Counted from the first letter of the stretch, positions 1 through 5,987 are shown. The stretch: 9,178 nt of DNA from CAYQAE01 sp964415445 [NCBI: uncultured archaeon] (GCA_964415445.1 CAYQAE010000035.1:1267-10444); one strand, 5' to 3'. Notes: a model not told the origin generated them from the sequence alone. Numbers and translations are program-made.

Positions 1-1518
1 AGAGATATGTCCTATACATAAACCCCTAGTTCCTCCTGAAAATCTACCATCTGTAAGTAGCGCTGCTTTAATATCAGCTCCAGATATTGCAGAAGTAGGT
101 GCAAGCATCTCTTGCATACCGGGACCCCCTTTGGGCCCCTCATAACGTATAACTACAACATCACCATCTTTTACTTTTCCACCTAAAATACCGTCTAAAG
201 CTTCCTCTTGAGAATTAAATATCTTTGCAGGGCCATTAAATTTAAACATATCGCGCTCTACACCACTAGTTTTTAAAACTGACCCATTTTTTGCAATATT
301 CCCAAAAAGAATAACTAAACCCCCTTTTTGAGAAAATGCTTTATCTAGTGTTCTTACAATATCACCATCTGGATCAGGAGAATTTAGAACATAATCTTCT
401 AATTTACCATAAACTGTTTTTGCATCTAAATCCAAAATTGTATCTTCTTTTTTTGAAATTTCCTTCAAGATTGTACCCATACCACCTATTTTGTGGACAT
501 CTTCTATATGAACTTCACTTCTTGATGGTGCTATTTTTGTAATATTAGGAGTTCTTTTTGAAATTTCATTTAGATCAGATAAATTATAATCAATACCTGC
601 TTCATGTGCTAAAGCTAGAAGATGTAGGACAGTATTTGTTGATCCACCCATTGCCATATCCAATATAAATGCATTATTCAGTGATTTTTTAGTTAAAATA
701 TCCAATGGCCGTGTTTTGTTTTTCATCAATTCAATTAATTTTTGTGAAGCATTTTTTACAAAGCTAATTCTTTCTGGATTTATTTCAAATTGTCTTATTT
801 TTTCATTATCTCGAGTAGTAGCAGGTATAGTACCATTTCCAGCTAAAGCAAATCCTAAAACTTCACCAATACAATTCATAGAATTTGCAGTAAACATACC
901 AGCGCAACTACCATAACCAGGACAAGCTTTCTCAGTTAAATCTTTCAATTCGTCTTTAGTTATCTTACCTACACTCTCCCTACCTACAGCTTCAAAAACA
1001 GAGATAAGGTCGGTGTTGCAACATCCCGATAACATTGGACCCCCGCTTACATAAATAGATGGTATATTTATTCTCACCATTGCATTATACATGGCAGGGA
1101 CAATTTTATCACAATTTCCTATCCCTATCCAAGCATCTGGTGGATGAGCCCCTAAAATTGTTTCAATTTGGTCTGTAATTAATTCTCTTGAAGGTAAAGA
1201 ATATTTCATACCAAAATGGCCCATAGCAATTCCATCACAAACCGCTCCACCTATATTAGTATACCAAACATTTACTCCAAGATTCTCTAATTCTTTCTTT
1301 ACAATAGAACCAAGCTTATCTAAATGAGCATGACCAGGTATTTGAGTGGTATAAGAATTAATTATGGTTACAAATGGTTTTTCAACTTCATCAATATATT
1401 TAATTACACCTTCGGCAAGCATTAAGGAGATATTAGGTAACATACGGCTACCTTTTTTATATATTCCACTACCTTTTTTTCGAAGGTTTTCAATTCCCTG
1501 ATTAATTTCTTTTGGCAT
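1..1518 (-). CDS. ilvD: Dihydroxy-acid dehydratase, C-terminus cut by window edge
   Basis: This enzyme dehydrates 2,3-dihydroxy-isovalerate and 2,3-dihydroxy-3-methylvalerate to the 2-keto acids, the third common step of valine, leucine and isoleucine synthesis, in the cytoplasm with an iron-sulfur cluster. I read 506 uninterrupted codons on the minus strand. Visible family motifs are PGHAHL (about residues 61-66), CDGIAMGH (C94), the signature NCDKIVPA (C136), CPGYGSC followed by GMFTANSMNC (C199, C205), and near the window edge TDGRFSGGT. The CDK and GSCxGM cysteines are expected cluster ligands in this family. Full-length members are about 550 residues, so roughly 50 C-terminal residues lie outside the window; this is an edge cut, not a broken gene. 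The start is ATG at 1518, preceded by a strong GGAGG at 1526-1530. The nearest minus-strand gene is 107 bases upstream and a T-rich stretch separates them, so ilvD may have its own promoter. Confidence 0.96.
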   Translation of the reverse strand, partial: MPKEINQGIENLRKKGSGIYKKGSRMLPNISLMLAEGVIKYIDEVEKPFVTIINSYTTQIPGHAHLDKLGSIVKKELENLGVNVWYTNIGGAVCDGIAMGHFGMKYSLPSRELITDQIETILGAHPPDAWIGIGNCDKIVPAMYNAMVRINIPSIYVSGGPMLSGCCNTDLISVFEAVGRESVGKITKDELKDLTEKACPGYGSCAGMFTANSMNCIGEVLGFALAGNGTIPATTRDNEKIRQFEINPERISFVKNASQKLIELMKNKTRPLDILTKKSLNNAFILDMAMGGSTNTVLHLLALAHEAGIDYNLSDLNEISKRTPNITKIAPSRSEVHIEDVHKIGGMGTILKEISKKEDTILDLDAKTVYGKLEDYVLNSPDPDGDIVRTLDKAFSQKGGLVILFGNIAKNGSVLKTSGVERDMFKFNGPAKIFNSQEEALDGILGGKVKDGDVVVIRYEGPKGGPGMQEMLAPTSAISGADIKAALLTDGRFSGGTRGLCIGHIS

Positions 1519-1525
1519 CTAAATT

Positions 1526-1530
1526 CCTCC
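1526..1530 (-). promoter_or_regulatory. Ribosome binding site of ilvD
   Basis: On the minus strand GGAGG stands 7 bases before the ATG of ilvD and matches the archaeal 16S rRNA 3' end (CCUCC). It fixes the start, and the protein from this ATG begins like other IlvD proteins. Confidence 0.8.
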
Positions 1531-1542
1531 AAATTAAATAAG

Positions 1543-1556
1543 AATATATATTTTAA
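1543..1556 (-). promoter_or_regulatory. Possible TATA region ahead of ilvD
   Basis: The minus strand reads TTAAAATATATATT here, about 25-38 bases upstream of the ilvD start. A TATA box centred here would place the transcription start inside or beside the GGAGG site, which is awkward. The equally AT-rich stretch slightly further upstream (around 1556-1566) could be the true box. A small hairpin, TTCAA-GTTT-TTGAA at 1565-1578, lies just upstream and might be an operator, but it is short. I see no leader peptide or riboswitch in the 107-base gap. Confidence 0.3.
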
Positions 1557-1601
1557 TTTATTTTTTCAAGTTTTTGAACTAATATTGAAAATAGATCGTT
1601 T

Positions 1602-1616
1602 TAAAATAAAAAAATA
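1602..1616 (-). terminator. T-rich terminator after the 75-residue protein gene
   Basis: The minus strand reads TTATTTTTTTATTTT about 10-25 bases after the stop codon at 1626-1628. Archaeal RNA polymerase stops at such U-rich tracts without needing a strong hairpin, so transcription of the upstream gene may end here rather than continue into ilvD. Confidence 0.5.
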
Positions 1617-1625
1617 AGCTTAATT

Positions 1626-1853
1626 TTATGAATAACCTATCAGTTCTTCTTCATCAACCATGTTAGAACCTAAAGTAAACATTAAATCATCAATCTTTTC
1701 GGATAATGCTTTAGCAGATTTATCTAACTTTGACATTGCTATAATATTTGCTACTTTAAGCAAAGAATTTTCTGGAAGGTTATCATTTTTCACAAAATCT
1801 TTTGCTACCTTCATTATTTCTTTTACATCATCTACTACTTCTTTTATCGACAT
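1626..1853 (-). CDS. Small acidic helical protein of unknown function
   Basis: This gene encodes 75 residues that I do not assign to a family. The sequence is almost all predicted helix: a first amphipathic helix VVDDVKEIMKVAKDFVK, a turn at NDNLPENS, a second helix through KVANIIAMSKLDKSAKAL, and an acidic tail with DEEEL near the end. It has no cysteine, signal peptide or membrane segment, so it is probably a small cytoplasmic helical-bundle protein. The plus strand has an overlapping 86-codon frame (1660-1920). I chose the minus frame because a near-perfect archaeal TATA box (1885-1892) lies at the right distance and an AGGGA sits 5 bases before the ATG. The composition is also that of a charged soluble protein, whereas the plus frame is Ser/Phe/Ile-rich as antisense shadows are. 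The arrangement of helix, Pro-Glu turn and helix faintly resembles small archaeal UPF-type proteins, but I cannot name one. Confidence 0.72.
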   Translation of the reverse strand: MSIKEVVDDVKEIMKVAKDFVKNDNLPENSLLKVANIIAMSKLDKSAKALSEKIDDLMFTLGSNMVDEEELIGYS

Positions 1854-1884
1854 GTATATCCCTAAACTACCATATTGTAGCTGT

Positions 1885-1892
1885 TATATAAA
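1885..1892 (-). promoter_or_regulatory. TATA box of the 75-residue protein gene
   Basis: The minus strand reads GG-TTTATATA-ACA, an exact match to the archaeal consensus TTTATATA. Its centre lies about 35 bases before the ATG at 1853. With the usual 25-27 base offset the transcript would start near 1862, leaving a leader of about 9 bases that just includes the AGGGA (1859-1863). Confidence 0.7.
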
Positions 1893-2076
1893 CCTTATTG
1901 TATGCACAATTAAAATTTGAATTGAATACTAAGTAATGACTATAATGTTTTATATCAAAGACGAATTATTCTAAAATGGCCTAATTTAACATCAATGCTC
2001 TATACTAAACTAAATCTAAAAAAATAATCTAAAAACATCTAAATAATAATTTTAAAAAAAAATAATTTTACCAAAC
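1893..2076. other. AT-rich divergent intergenic region
   Basis: This is the middle of the 263-base gap between a minus-strand gene ending its leader at 1854 and a plus-strand gene starting at 2117. I see no ORF, tRNA or stable RNA. The part at 2013-2044 carries three copies of ATCTAAA (2014-2020, 2027-2033, 2037-2043) and two copies of AATCTAAAAA (2013-2022, 2026-2035). These could be a binding array or simple AT drift. Confidence 0.5.
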
Positions 2077-2084
2077 TTTTAAAT
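2077..2084 (+). promoter_or_regulatory. Candidate TATA box of the 66-residue membrane protein gene
   Basis: TTTTAAAT, preceded by CCAAAC as a possible BRE, is centred about 36 bases before the ATG at 2117. The predicted transcript start, near 2106, would leave a leader of about 10 bases that is almost entirely the ribosome binding site. Confidence 0.45.
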
Positions 2085-2106
2085 GTATTAGCAGTTTAAT
2101 TAATTT

Positions 2107-2114
2107 AGGTGATC
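2107..2114 (+). promoter_or_regulatory. Ribosome binding site AGGTGATC
   Basis: All eight bases are complementary to the conserved archaeal 16S 3' end (GAUCACCU). It is followed by two bases and ATG, which makes the start of the 66-residue gene secure. Confidence 0.8.
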
Positions 2115-2116
2115 AA

Positions 2117-2317
2117 ATGTCTCTTGAAGCAGAAACTGTACAACTTCTTATGATGGCAAATGGTGGTGCAATACTTGCAAACATATTTTTGAAAAGAATT
2201 CCACTCATTGGAAGAGTTATAGAAATATTATTGGATATTATAATATTTTGTTTAGGCATTGCACTTTTGACAATCGGTGCTCTTTGGATGAACGATGCAT
2301 CCTTTATAACAACCTAA
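2117..2317 (+). CDS. Small membrane protein, unknown function
   Basis: This gene encodes 66 residues. The N-terminus is short and acidic (SLEAE), followed by a moderately hydrophobic segment (about residues 8-25), a basic turn LKRIPLIGR (25-33), and a long hydrophobic segment (about 34-58) containing EILLD at its start. The protein therefore probably spans the membrane once or twice with the KR-containing turn in the cytoplasm. I do not recognise a family. The perfect AGGTGATC site and a plausible TATA box make it a real gene despite its size. It lies 40 bases upstream of radB on the same strand, but a T-rich tract (2336-2348) stands between them, so co-transcription is uncertain. A possible radB TATA sequence lies inside its last codons. 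Confidence 0.75.
   Translation: MSLEAETVQLLMMANGGAILANIFLKRIPLIGRVIEILLDIIIFCLGIALLTIGALWMNDASFITT
2303..2310 (+). promoter_or_regulatory. Possible radB TATA box inside the upstream gene's end
   Basis: TTTATAAC covers the Ile-Thr-Thr end of the small membrane protein. Its centre is about 52 bases before the radB ATG, giving a predicted transcript start near 2333. This would bypass most of the T-rich tract only if that tract sits in the new leader. It is a weak candidate based on sequence alone. Confidence 0.3.
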
Positions 2318-2335
2318 AGTAATAATTATCAAAAA

Positions 2336-2348
2336 TTTTCTTTTTTTT
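2336..2348 (+). terminator. T-rich tract between the small membrane gene and radB
   Basis: The tract TTTTCTTTTTTTT begins 19 bases after the stop at 2317 and ends 9 bases before the radB start. It fits an archaeal U-tract terminator for the upstream gene, possibly a leaky one because radB follows so closely. Confidence 0.45.
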
Positions 2349-2357
2349 ATTATAATT

Positions 2358-3041
2358 ATGTCTAATTTTATCTCAACTTTATGTCCTGCCCTAGATGATT
2401 TATTAGGCGGAGGAGTGGAAAAAAGAACTATTAATCAGATTTATGGGGATTTTGCTACTGGAAAAACTGCTTTATGTATCCAAACTGCCAAAAAAGTTCT
2501 TTTAGATGGTAAAAAAGTAATTTATATTGATACTGAATCAGGATTATCTATAATTAGAATTAAACAAATTTTAGAAAATAAATTTGAAAACCTAAAAAAT
2601 AATTTAATTATTTTAGAACCCACAAATTTTGAATCTCAGCATAATGATATAATCAATTTAAAAAAAATAGTTGATGAAAATTTTGAACTAATTATAGTTG
2701 ATTCATTAGCTTCTTTGTATCGTCTAGAGTCTACAAACCAAGAAGAGAGAGTATTGATGAGTAGAGAATTAGGAAAACAACTTGCGATTTTGACAGGTGT
2801 TGCTAAAAATAAAAATTTAGGAGTCTTAATAACTAATCAAGTATATGAAAATATCGACAAAAAAATACTTGAACCAATTGGTGGCTCTATCATAAAATAT
2901 TGGTCGAAAAATATAATAGAGCTTTCAAAAAGTAAAGATTCAAAAAGACGTGTTGCAAAATTAATTCGACATAGGTTTCTACCACCGAATATAGAAGCGG
3001 AGTTTGAGATTACAAATAGGGGTATTGAAGAGATAAGGTGA
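2358..3041 (+). CDS. radB: DNA repair and recombination protein RadB
   Basis: RadB is the short RecA/RadA paralogue of Euryarchaeota. It binds DNA and ATP, and is thought to assist RadA in homologous recombination rather than perform strand exchange itself. The 227 residues match the usual size and consist of the ATPase core only, without the helix-hairpin-helix N-domain of RadA. Visible motifs are the family opening CPALDDLLGGG, Walker A GDFATGKT (30-37), YIDTESG with the likely catalytic Glu60, Walker B LIIVDSLASLYR (111-122), and the NQVY...GGS region (about 162-178) that corresponds to the C-terminal DNA-binding loop region. No Shine-Dalgarno sequence precedes the ATG (TTATAATTATG), so initiation may be leaderless or may depend on a short AT leader. 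The stop TGA overlaps the GGTGA ribosome binding site of the next gene, so the two are almost certainly co-transcribed and translationally linked. Confidence 0.94.
   Translation: MSNFISTLCPALDDLLGGGVEKRTINQIYGDFATGKTALCIQTAKKVLLDGKKVIYIDTESGLSIIRIKQILENKFENLKNNLIILEPTNFESQHNDIINLKKIVDENFELIIVDSLASLYRLESTNQEERVLMSRELGKQLAILTGVAKNKNLGVLITNQVYENIDKKILEPIGGSIIKYWSKNIIELSKSKDSKRRVAKLIRHRFLPPNIEAEFEITNRGIEEIR
3037..3041 (+). promoter_or_regulatory. Ribosome binding site embedded in the radB stop codon
   Basis: GGTGA contains the radB stop TGA (3039-3041) and stands 4 bases before the ATG at 3046. Ribosomes finishing radB are therefore placed on the next start. Confidence 0.75.
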
Positions 3042-3045
3042 GATT

Positions 3046-3636
3046 ATGGCTACAAAAGATATTAGAGATCTAGGAATACTTATAACATTAATAGGTGCAA
3101 TTTATACTACTCTTTCTGTAATTTTGGGAGAGAATCTTTTATATGGAATTTTTGCATTAGTTAGTGGTGGATTTTTAATCCTTCTAAGTTTATTATTAAC
3201 AGAGCAAAAATCAGTCAGAAAAACTAGAACTAGGCGAAAAAAAAGAGAGACAAAAAGAGCAGCTCTATATCGAGTTTCACCAAAGACCGAACAGAAGATG
3301 CCGGGAGAAAAAATATATTATACTACTTCAATTACAAACCTTCTATCTGATAAAATATCAGGGAAAATTGAAGTTTCTATACCTGAAGGGTGGAAAATTG
3401 ATAAAAAAGAAATTGATTTTGGGCCAGTGAAAAAGGAAGAAACTGAAGATGTAGGATTTGAAGTAGAAATCCCAAAAGATGCAAAATTAGGTTTTGTATA
3501 TAAAGTTAATATTAAAATATCATTTTTAGATTATTCACATGAATTATCTGCAGTAGTTGAACTTCTAAGCCAAGAAGATGAACTTTTAACTATAGAAGAA
3601 GACGAAGAGATCATGCAAGCATTAGAAGGGAAATAA
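3046..3636 (+). CDS. Two-TM protein with NEW3-like beta domain
   Basis: This gene encodes 196 residues. Two hydrophobic segments (about 9-27 and 31-51) joined by a short loop LGENLLYG form an N-terminal membrane hairpin. A very basic stretch follows (58-71, RKTRTRRKKRETKR), then a domain from about 75 to 175. This begins YRVSPKTEQKMPGEKIYYTT and includes SIPEGWKID, the pattern of the NEW3/CARDB-type immunoglobulin-like fold (N-rich strand, xxPxGW, PxDAxLG). The end is an acidic tail with EEDEE. NEW3 domains are usually on the outside of cells, but the basic stretch after the second TM argues by the positive-inside rule that this domain is cytoplasmic. The gene is translationally tied to radB, though I can infer no shared job from that. 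The domain call is by pattern only. Confidence 0.78.
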   Translation: MATKDIRDLGILITLIGAIYTTLSVILGENLLYGIFALVSGGFLILLSLLLTEQKSVRKTRTRRKKRETKRAALYRVSPKTEQKMPGEKIYYTTSITNLLSDKISGKIEVSIPEGWKIDKKEIDFGPVKKEETEDVGFEVEIPKDAKLGFVYKVNIKISFLDYSHELSAVVELLSQEDELLTIEEDEEIMQALEGK

Positions 3637-3659
3637 ATTCCCTTTTAAATATTTTTTTA
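3626..3659 (+). terminator. Hairpin plus T-tract ending the radB group
   Basis: AAGGGAA (3626-3632) pairs with TTCCCTT (3638-3644) across the loop ATAAA, and T-rich sequence ending in ATTTTTTT follows to 3659. The stop codon TAA (3634-3636) lies in the loop itself. The form is like a bacterial intrinsic terminator but also satisfies the archaeal U-tract requirement. Confidence 0.65.
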
Positions 3660-3716
3660 TATTAAATGTACCCTCTCTTTGATAAAAACTATTAATAACC
3701 TAAATTATGCTAAAAT
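3654..3716 (+). promoter_or_regulatory. Promoter region of the zinc-ribbon/clp1/ubiA group
   Basis: The 80-base gap between the terminator hairpin and the ATG at 3717 holds two TATA-like stretches: TTTATATTAAAT around 3655-3666 and ATTAATAA at 3691-3698. No Shine-Dalgarno sequence precedes the ATG. The second box lies only about 22 bases from the start and would give a leaderless message; the first would give a leader of about 30 bases. I cannot choose between them. Confidence 0.35.
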
Positions 3717-3884
3717 ATGAAATGTAGACATTGTAAAAACAACATGGATATTCAAATAAGTGCAAAATACAGACAAGATACAGAAGAAGAAATTTTTTTG
3801 AGATATAAATGTAAATTTTGCAATTCAGAAAATGAAATAGAAATCTCCAAACAACAAAATATGTTTAAAAATCTAAACTTCTAA
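3717..3884 (+). CDS. Small zinc-ribbon protein, two CxxC motifs
   Basis: This gene encodes 55 residues with paired cysteines CRHC (C3, C6) and CKFC (C32, C35), separated by 25 residues of charged sequence. This spacing and the beta-like segments around it match a treble-clef or zinc-ribbon fold that binds one zinc ion. The tail after residue 45 is polar. The reading frame is open from ATG 3717 to TAA 3882-3884. No Shine-Dalgarno sequence is visible, so start by a leaderless message is possible. It lies 25 bases upstream of the Clp1-type kinase on the same strand, after a terminator, and is probably the first gene of that operon. Such ribbons often bind nucleic acid or protein partners, and a role beside the RNA kinase is a guess from position only. 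The cysteine pairs make chance coding unlikely, although the length is small. Confidence 0.72.
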   Translation: MKCRHCKNNMDIQISAKYRQDTEEEIFLRYKCKFCNSENEIEISKQQNMFKNLNF

Positions 3885-3894
3885 GCAATAATAC

Positions 3895-3901
3895 AAAGGA
3901 G
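3895..3901 (+). promoter_or_regulatory. Ribosome binding site deciding the TTG start of clp1
   Basis: AAAGGAG stands 8 bases before TTG at 3910. An in-frame stop (TAA at 3889-3891) lies just upstream and no ATG occurs in the first hundred codons, so TTG is the only start that keeps the N-terminal domain. Confidence 0.75.
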
Positions 3902-3909
3902 ACTTCAAC

Positions 3910-5136
3910 TTGAAGTATAAAATCTCAGATAAATCACTTCTCATAAGAGGATATGAAAGAGTACATATTCTTGAAGGAAAATGTCAAATTAATTTTAAAG
4001 AATTTAAAAAAAATGATTTTATTCACATCCCCCAATCAAAATCAATAGAAATTATACCAGATGGGGTATGTGAACTTGAATTAGATAAAAATAAAGCTAG
4101 GGAGATAAAAACTCCTAAATATTTTAAAAAAATTCCTAAACTACTTAAAAAAATAGAAAATAAAGCAACAATACTAGTTTTGGGCGAATCTGATGTAGGA
4201 AAAACTAATCTAATTATTCAACTTGCAAACCTTTTATATGATAGAGGAAAAAAAATAGGGATTATAGATTCAGATATAGGCCAATCTGATATAGGAATTC
4301 CAGCATGTATATCTTATGGTCATCTAGATTCAAAAAAAGTATTTATGGATGAAATTTCACCTAAAAAGTCATATTTTGTAGGAGCAATATCTCCAAACGA
4401 CCATCTAATAGATATGATAGTTGGCACAAAAGAAATGCTAAATTATGCAAAAGAAGAAAATTGTAATCAGATTTTTATAGATACAACTAGCTTAAATACT
4501 AGAGAAATTGGAAGAAAGCTAAAGCGAGCAAAAATAAACTATATAAAACCAGATTTAATTATAGCAATTCAAAAAGAAAATGAATTAATTCATTTAACTA
4601 AAAATTATCCTAATGCTGTTAATATTAAACCCTACAAAAATATAGGGCATAAATCAGAAGAGGCTAGATTTTTATTAAGAGATAGAAGGTGGAAAAAACA
4701 TTTTGAAGTTACAAAAGAACATATAATTGAATTAGACAAAATAAGATTACTTAACACGGTTTTAGGATCAGGTGTGCCTGTTAGAATTTCTGGCAGGAAA
4801 TTTATAACTGAGATGGTCGGTTGCAAAGTTGTCTATGCAGAAGAGGTTGCAGAAGGATTTTTTGTGGTAATTGATGGCAATCCCACAAAAAACTACTATG
4901 AAATATATAAAATGCATAAGATAGGTTTTGAAGTTGGGCTTTTGATAGGATTAGTCGATAAAGATTCACAGTTGATAGGTGTAGGGATAATCAAACAAAT
5001 TGATTTTAAAAAGAAAATAATGGAGATAATATCACCAATTGAGAGCATTAAGAATGTATCTAGCATTTTAGTTGGAGAAATTCGCCTAAGCCCAATTGGA
5101 GATGAAATTGGAAAAATTAAGGCAGGATCAGTATAG
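3910..5136 (+). CDS. Clp1/Grc3-type polynucleotide 5'-hydroxyl kinase
   Basis: This is a member of the archaeal Clp1 family. Characterised relatives use ATP to phosphorylate 5'-OH ends of RNA (and DNA), a step in RNA end repair or tRNA processing. The 408 residues show the family's three-part layout. A small N-terminal beta domain (about 1-65) is followed by a central P-loop kinase with Walker A GESDVGKT (92-99) and the characteristic IIDSDIGQSDIGIP (118-131) carrying Asp120/Asp122 and Gln125. Further along is FIDTTS, and last comes a C-terminal beta domain (about 300-408) with GRKF and IRLSPIGDEIG. The start is TTG with a strong AAAGGAG 8 bases before it. The upstream neighbour is a zinc-ribbon protein and the downstream neighbour is the UbiA-type prenyltransferase, only 2 bases away, so this is an operon of functionally unrelated genes, as is common in archaea. 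The family call is firm; the exact substrate is not shown by sequence. Confidence 0.9.
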   Translation: MKYKISDKSLLIRGYERVHILEGKCQINFKEFKKNDFIHIPQSKSIEIIPDGVCELELDKNKAREIKTPKYFKKIPKLLKKIENKATILVLGESDVGKTNLIIQLANLLYDRGKKIGIIDSDIGQSDIGIPACISYGHLDSKKVFMDEISPKKSYFVGAISPNDHLIDMIVGTKEMLNYAKEENCNQIFIDTTSLNTREIGRKLKRAKINYIKPDLIIAIQKENELIHLTKNYPNAVNIKPYKNIGHKSEEARFLLRDRRWKKHFEVTKEHIIELDKIRLLNTVLGSGVPVRISGRKFITEMVGCKVVYAEEVAEGFFVVIDGNPTKNYYEIYKMHKIGFEVGLLIGLVDKDSQLIGVGIIKQIDFKKKIMEIISPIESIKNVSSILVGEIRLSPIGDEIGKIKAGSV

Positions 5137-5138
5137 AT

Positions 5139-5966
5139 ATGTCAGCTAAAGATTTTATAACAATAATAAGACCAGTCAACTGTACTATGATGTTTGTAGC
5201 TACTTTTATAGGCGCAACAATAGAATTTAATAATTTTGAAATCATATCAATCATAGCAGGTGTGGTTGCGTTTTTAATAGGTGCAGGAGGTAATGTAGTA
5301 AATGATTATTTTGATATAGAAATTGACAAAATTAATGCACCAAAAAGACCAATAGCTAGTGGTAAAATATCAAAAAATGTAGGGCTAGTATATTCAATCA
5401 TACTTTTTATTTTAGGAATTAGTTTTTCTCTGTTTTTAAACTATATTTGTATATTTATAACAATTCTAAACAGTTCAATCTTAATTTTATATGCAAAAAC
5501 ACTAAAGAAAAAAGAATTAATTGGCAATATCTCAGTTGCATATCTTATGTCATCCTTATTTGTATTTGGTGGTTTTGCTGCAGGATCAATAAATATTGTA
5601 ATATTTTTAGGTTTTTGTGCCTTTTTTGCAGGAGTTGATAGAGAAATAACAAAAGATATAGAGGATATAGAAGGCGACCAAAAAAGTTTAGCTAAAACTC
5701 TTCCAATAAAACGTGGAAATGAATTTAGTGCAAAAATAGCCAATTTAAATATAATTTTTGCTATTATAATAAGTCCTCTTCCATATATTTTAGGTTATCT
5801 TAATATTTTATATCTAATTTTTGTAATTTTTGCTGATTTTGGATTTATTTTATCTGCTATAAAACTTAATAAAGATTCATCATCAGATAATGCCAAAAAA
5901 GTTGAGCTGAAATTAAAATTAAGCATGTTTTTAGCTTTAATTGCATATATTTTAGGTATAATATAG
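5139..5966 (+). CDS. Digeranylgeranylglyceryl phosphate synthase, UbiA family
   Basis: This membrane enzyme attaches the second geranylgeranyl chain to geranylgeranylglyceryl phosphate, giving the diether core of archaeal lipids. The 275 residues are mostly hydrophobic with about eight or nine predicted membrane segments. The two Asp-rich prenyl-diphosphate/Mg2+ motifs are intact: NDYFDIEID (55-63), followed by KINAPKRPIASG, and DREITKDIEDIEGD (167-180). This is the form seen in archaeal DGGGP synthases rather than in quinone or heme prenyltransferases. Length and start (RPVNC near residue 11) also fit. The ATG follows the clp1-like stop by 2 bases, and AGGA at 5124-5127 inside the end of that gene can serve as a rather distant ribosome binding site, so translation is probably coupled. 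Hairpins and T-tracts follow the stop. Other UbiA relatives are possible, but an archaeon needs this enzyme and the motifs agree. Confidence 0.88.
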   Translation: MSAKDFITIIRPVNCTMMFVATFIGATIEFNNFEIISIIAGVVAFLIGAGGNVVNDYFDIEIDKINAPKRPIASGKISKNVGLVYSIILFILGISFSLFLNYICIFITILNSSILILYAKTLKKKELIGNISVAYLMSSLFVFGGFAAGSINIVIFLGFCAFFAGVDREITKDIEDIEGDQKSLAKTLPIKRGNEFSAKIANLNIIFAIIISPLPYILGYLNILYLIFVIFADFGFILSAIKLNKDSSSDNAKKVELKLKLSMFLALIAYILGII

Positions 5967-5987
5967 AAATAGAAATTTTTTGATAAG

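Noticed and set aside
336-916. Two plus-strand frames inside ilvD
   Set aside because: They lie antisense to a well-conserved IlvD sequence with intact motifs and have no start signals of their own.
1565-1578. Hairpin TTCAA-GTTT-TTGAA as a riboswitch or attenuator for ilvD
   Set aside because: A five-base AT-rich stem with no conserved aptamer sequence and no leader peptide is not enough; it could at most be a small operator.
1660-1920. An 86-codon plus-strand frame opposite the 75-residue minus gene
   Set aside because: It has no ribosome site, its Ser/Phe/Ile-rich sequence is that of an antisense shadow, and the minus frame has a consensus TATA box, a fitting leader and normal soluble-protein composition.
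4632-4826. Minus-strand frame opposite the clp1-type gene
   Set aside because: It is antisense to a conserved C-terminal region, is short, and has no ribosome site or promoter.
5441-5743. Minus-strand 100-codon frame and a plus-strand 63-codon frame inside the UbiA-type gene
   Set aside because: Both are out-of-frame readings of a gene whose two Asp-rich motifs and length are intact.
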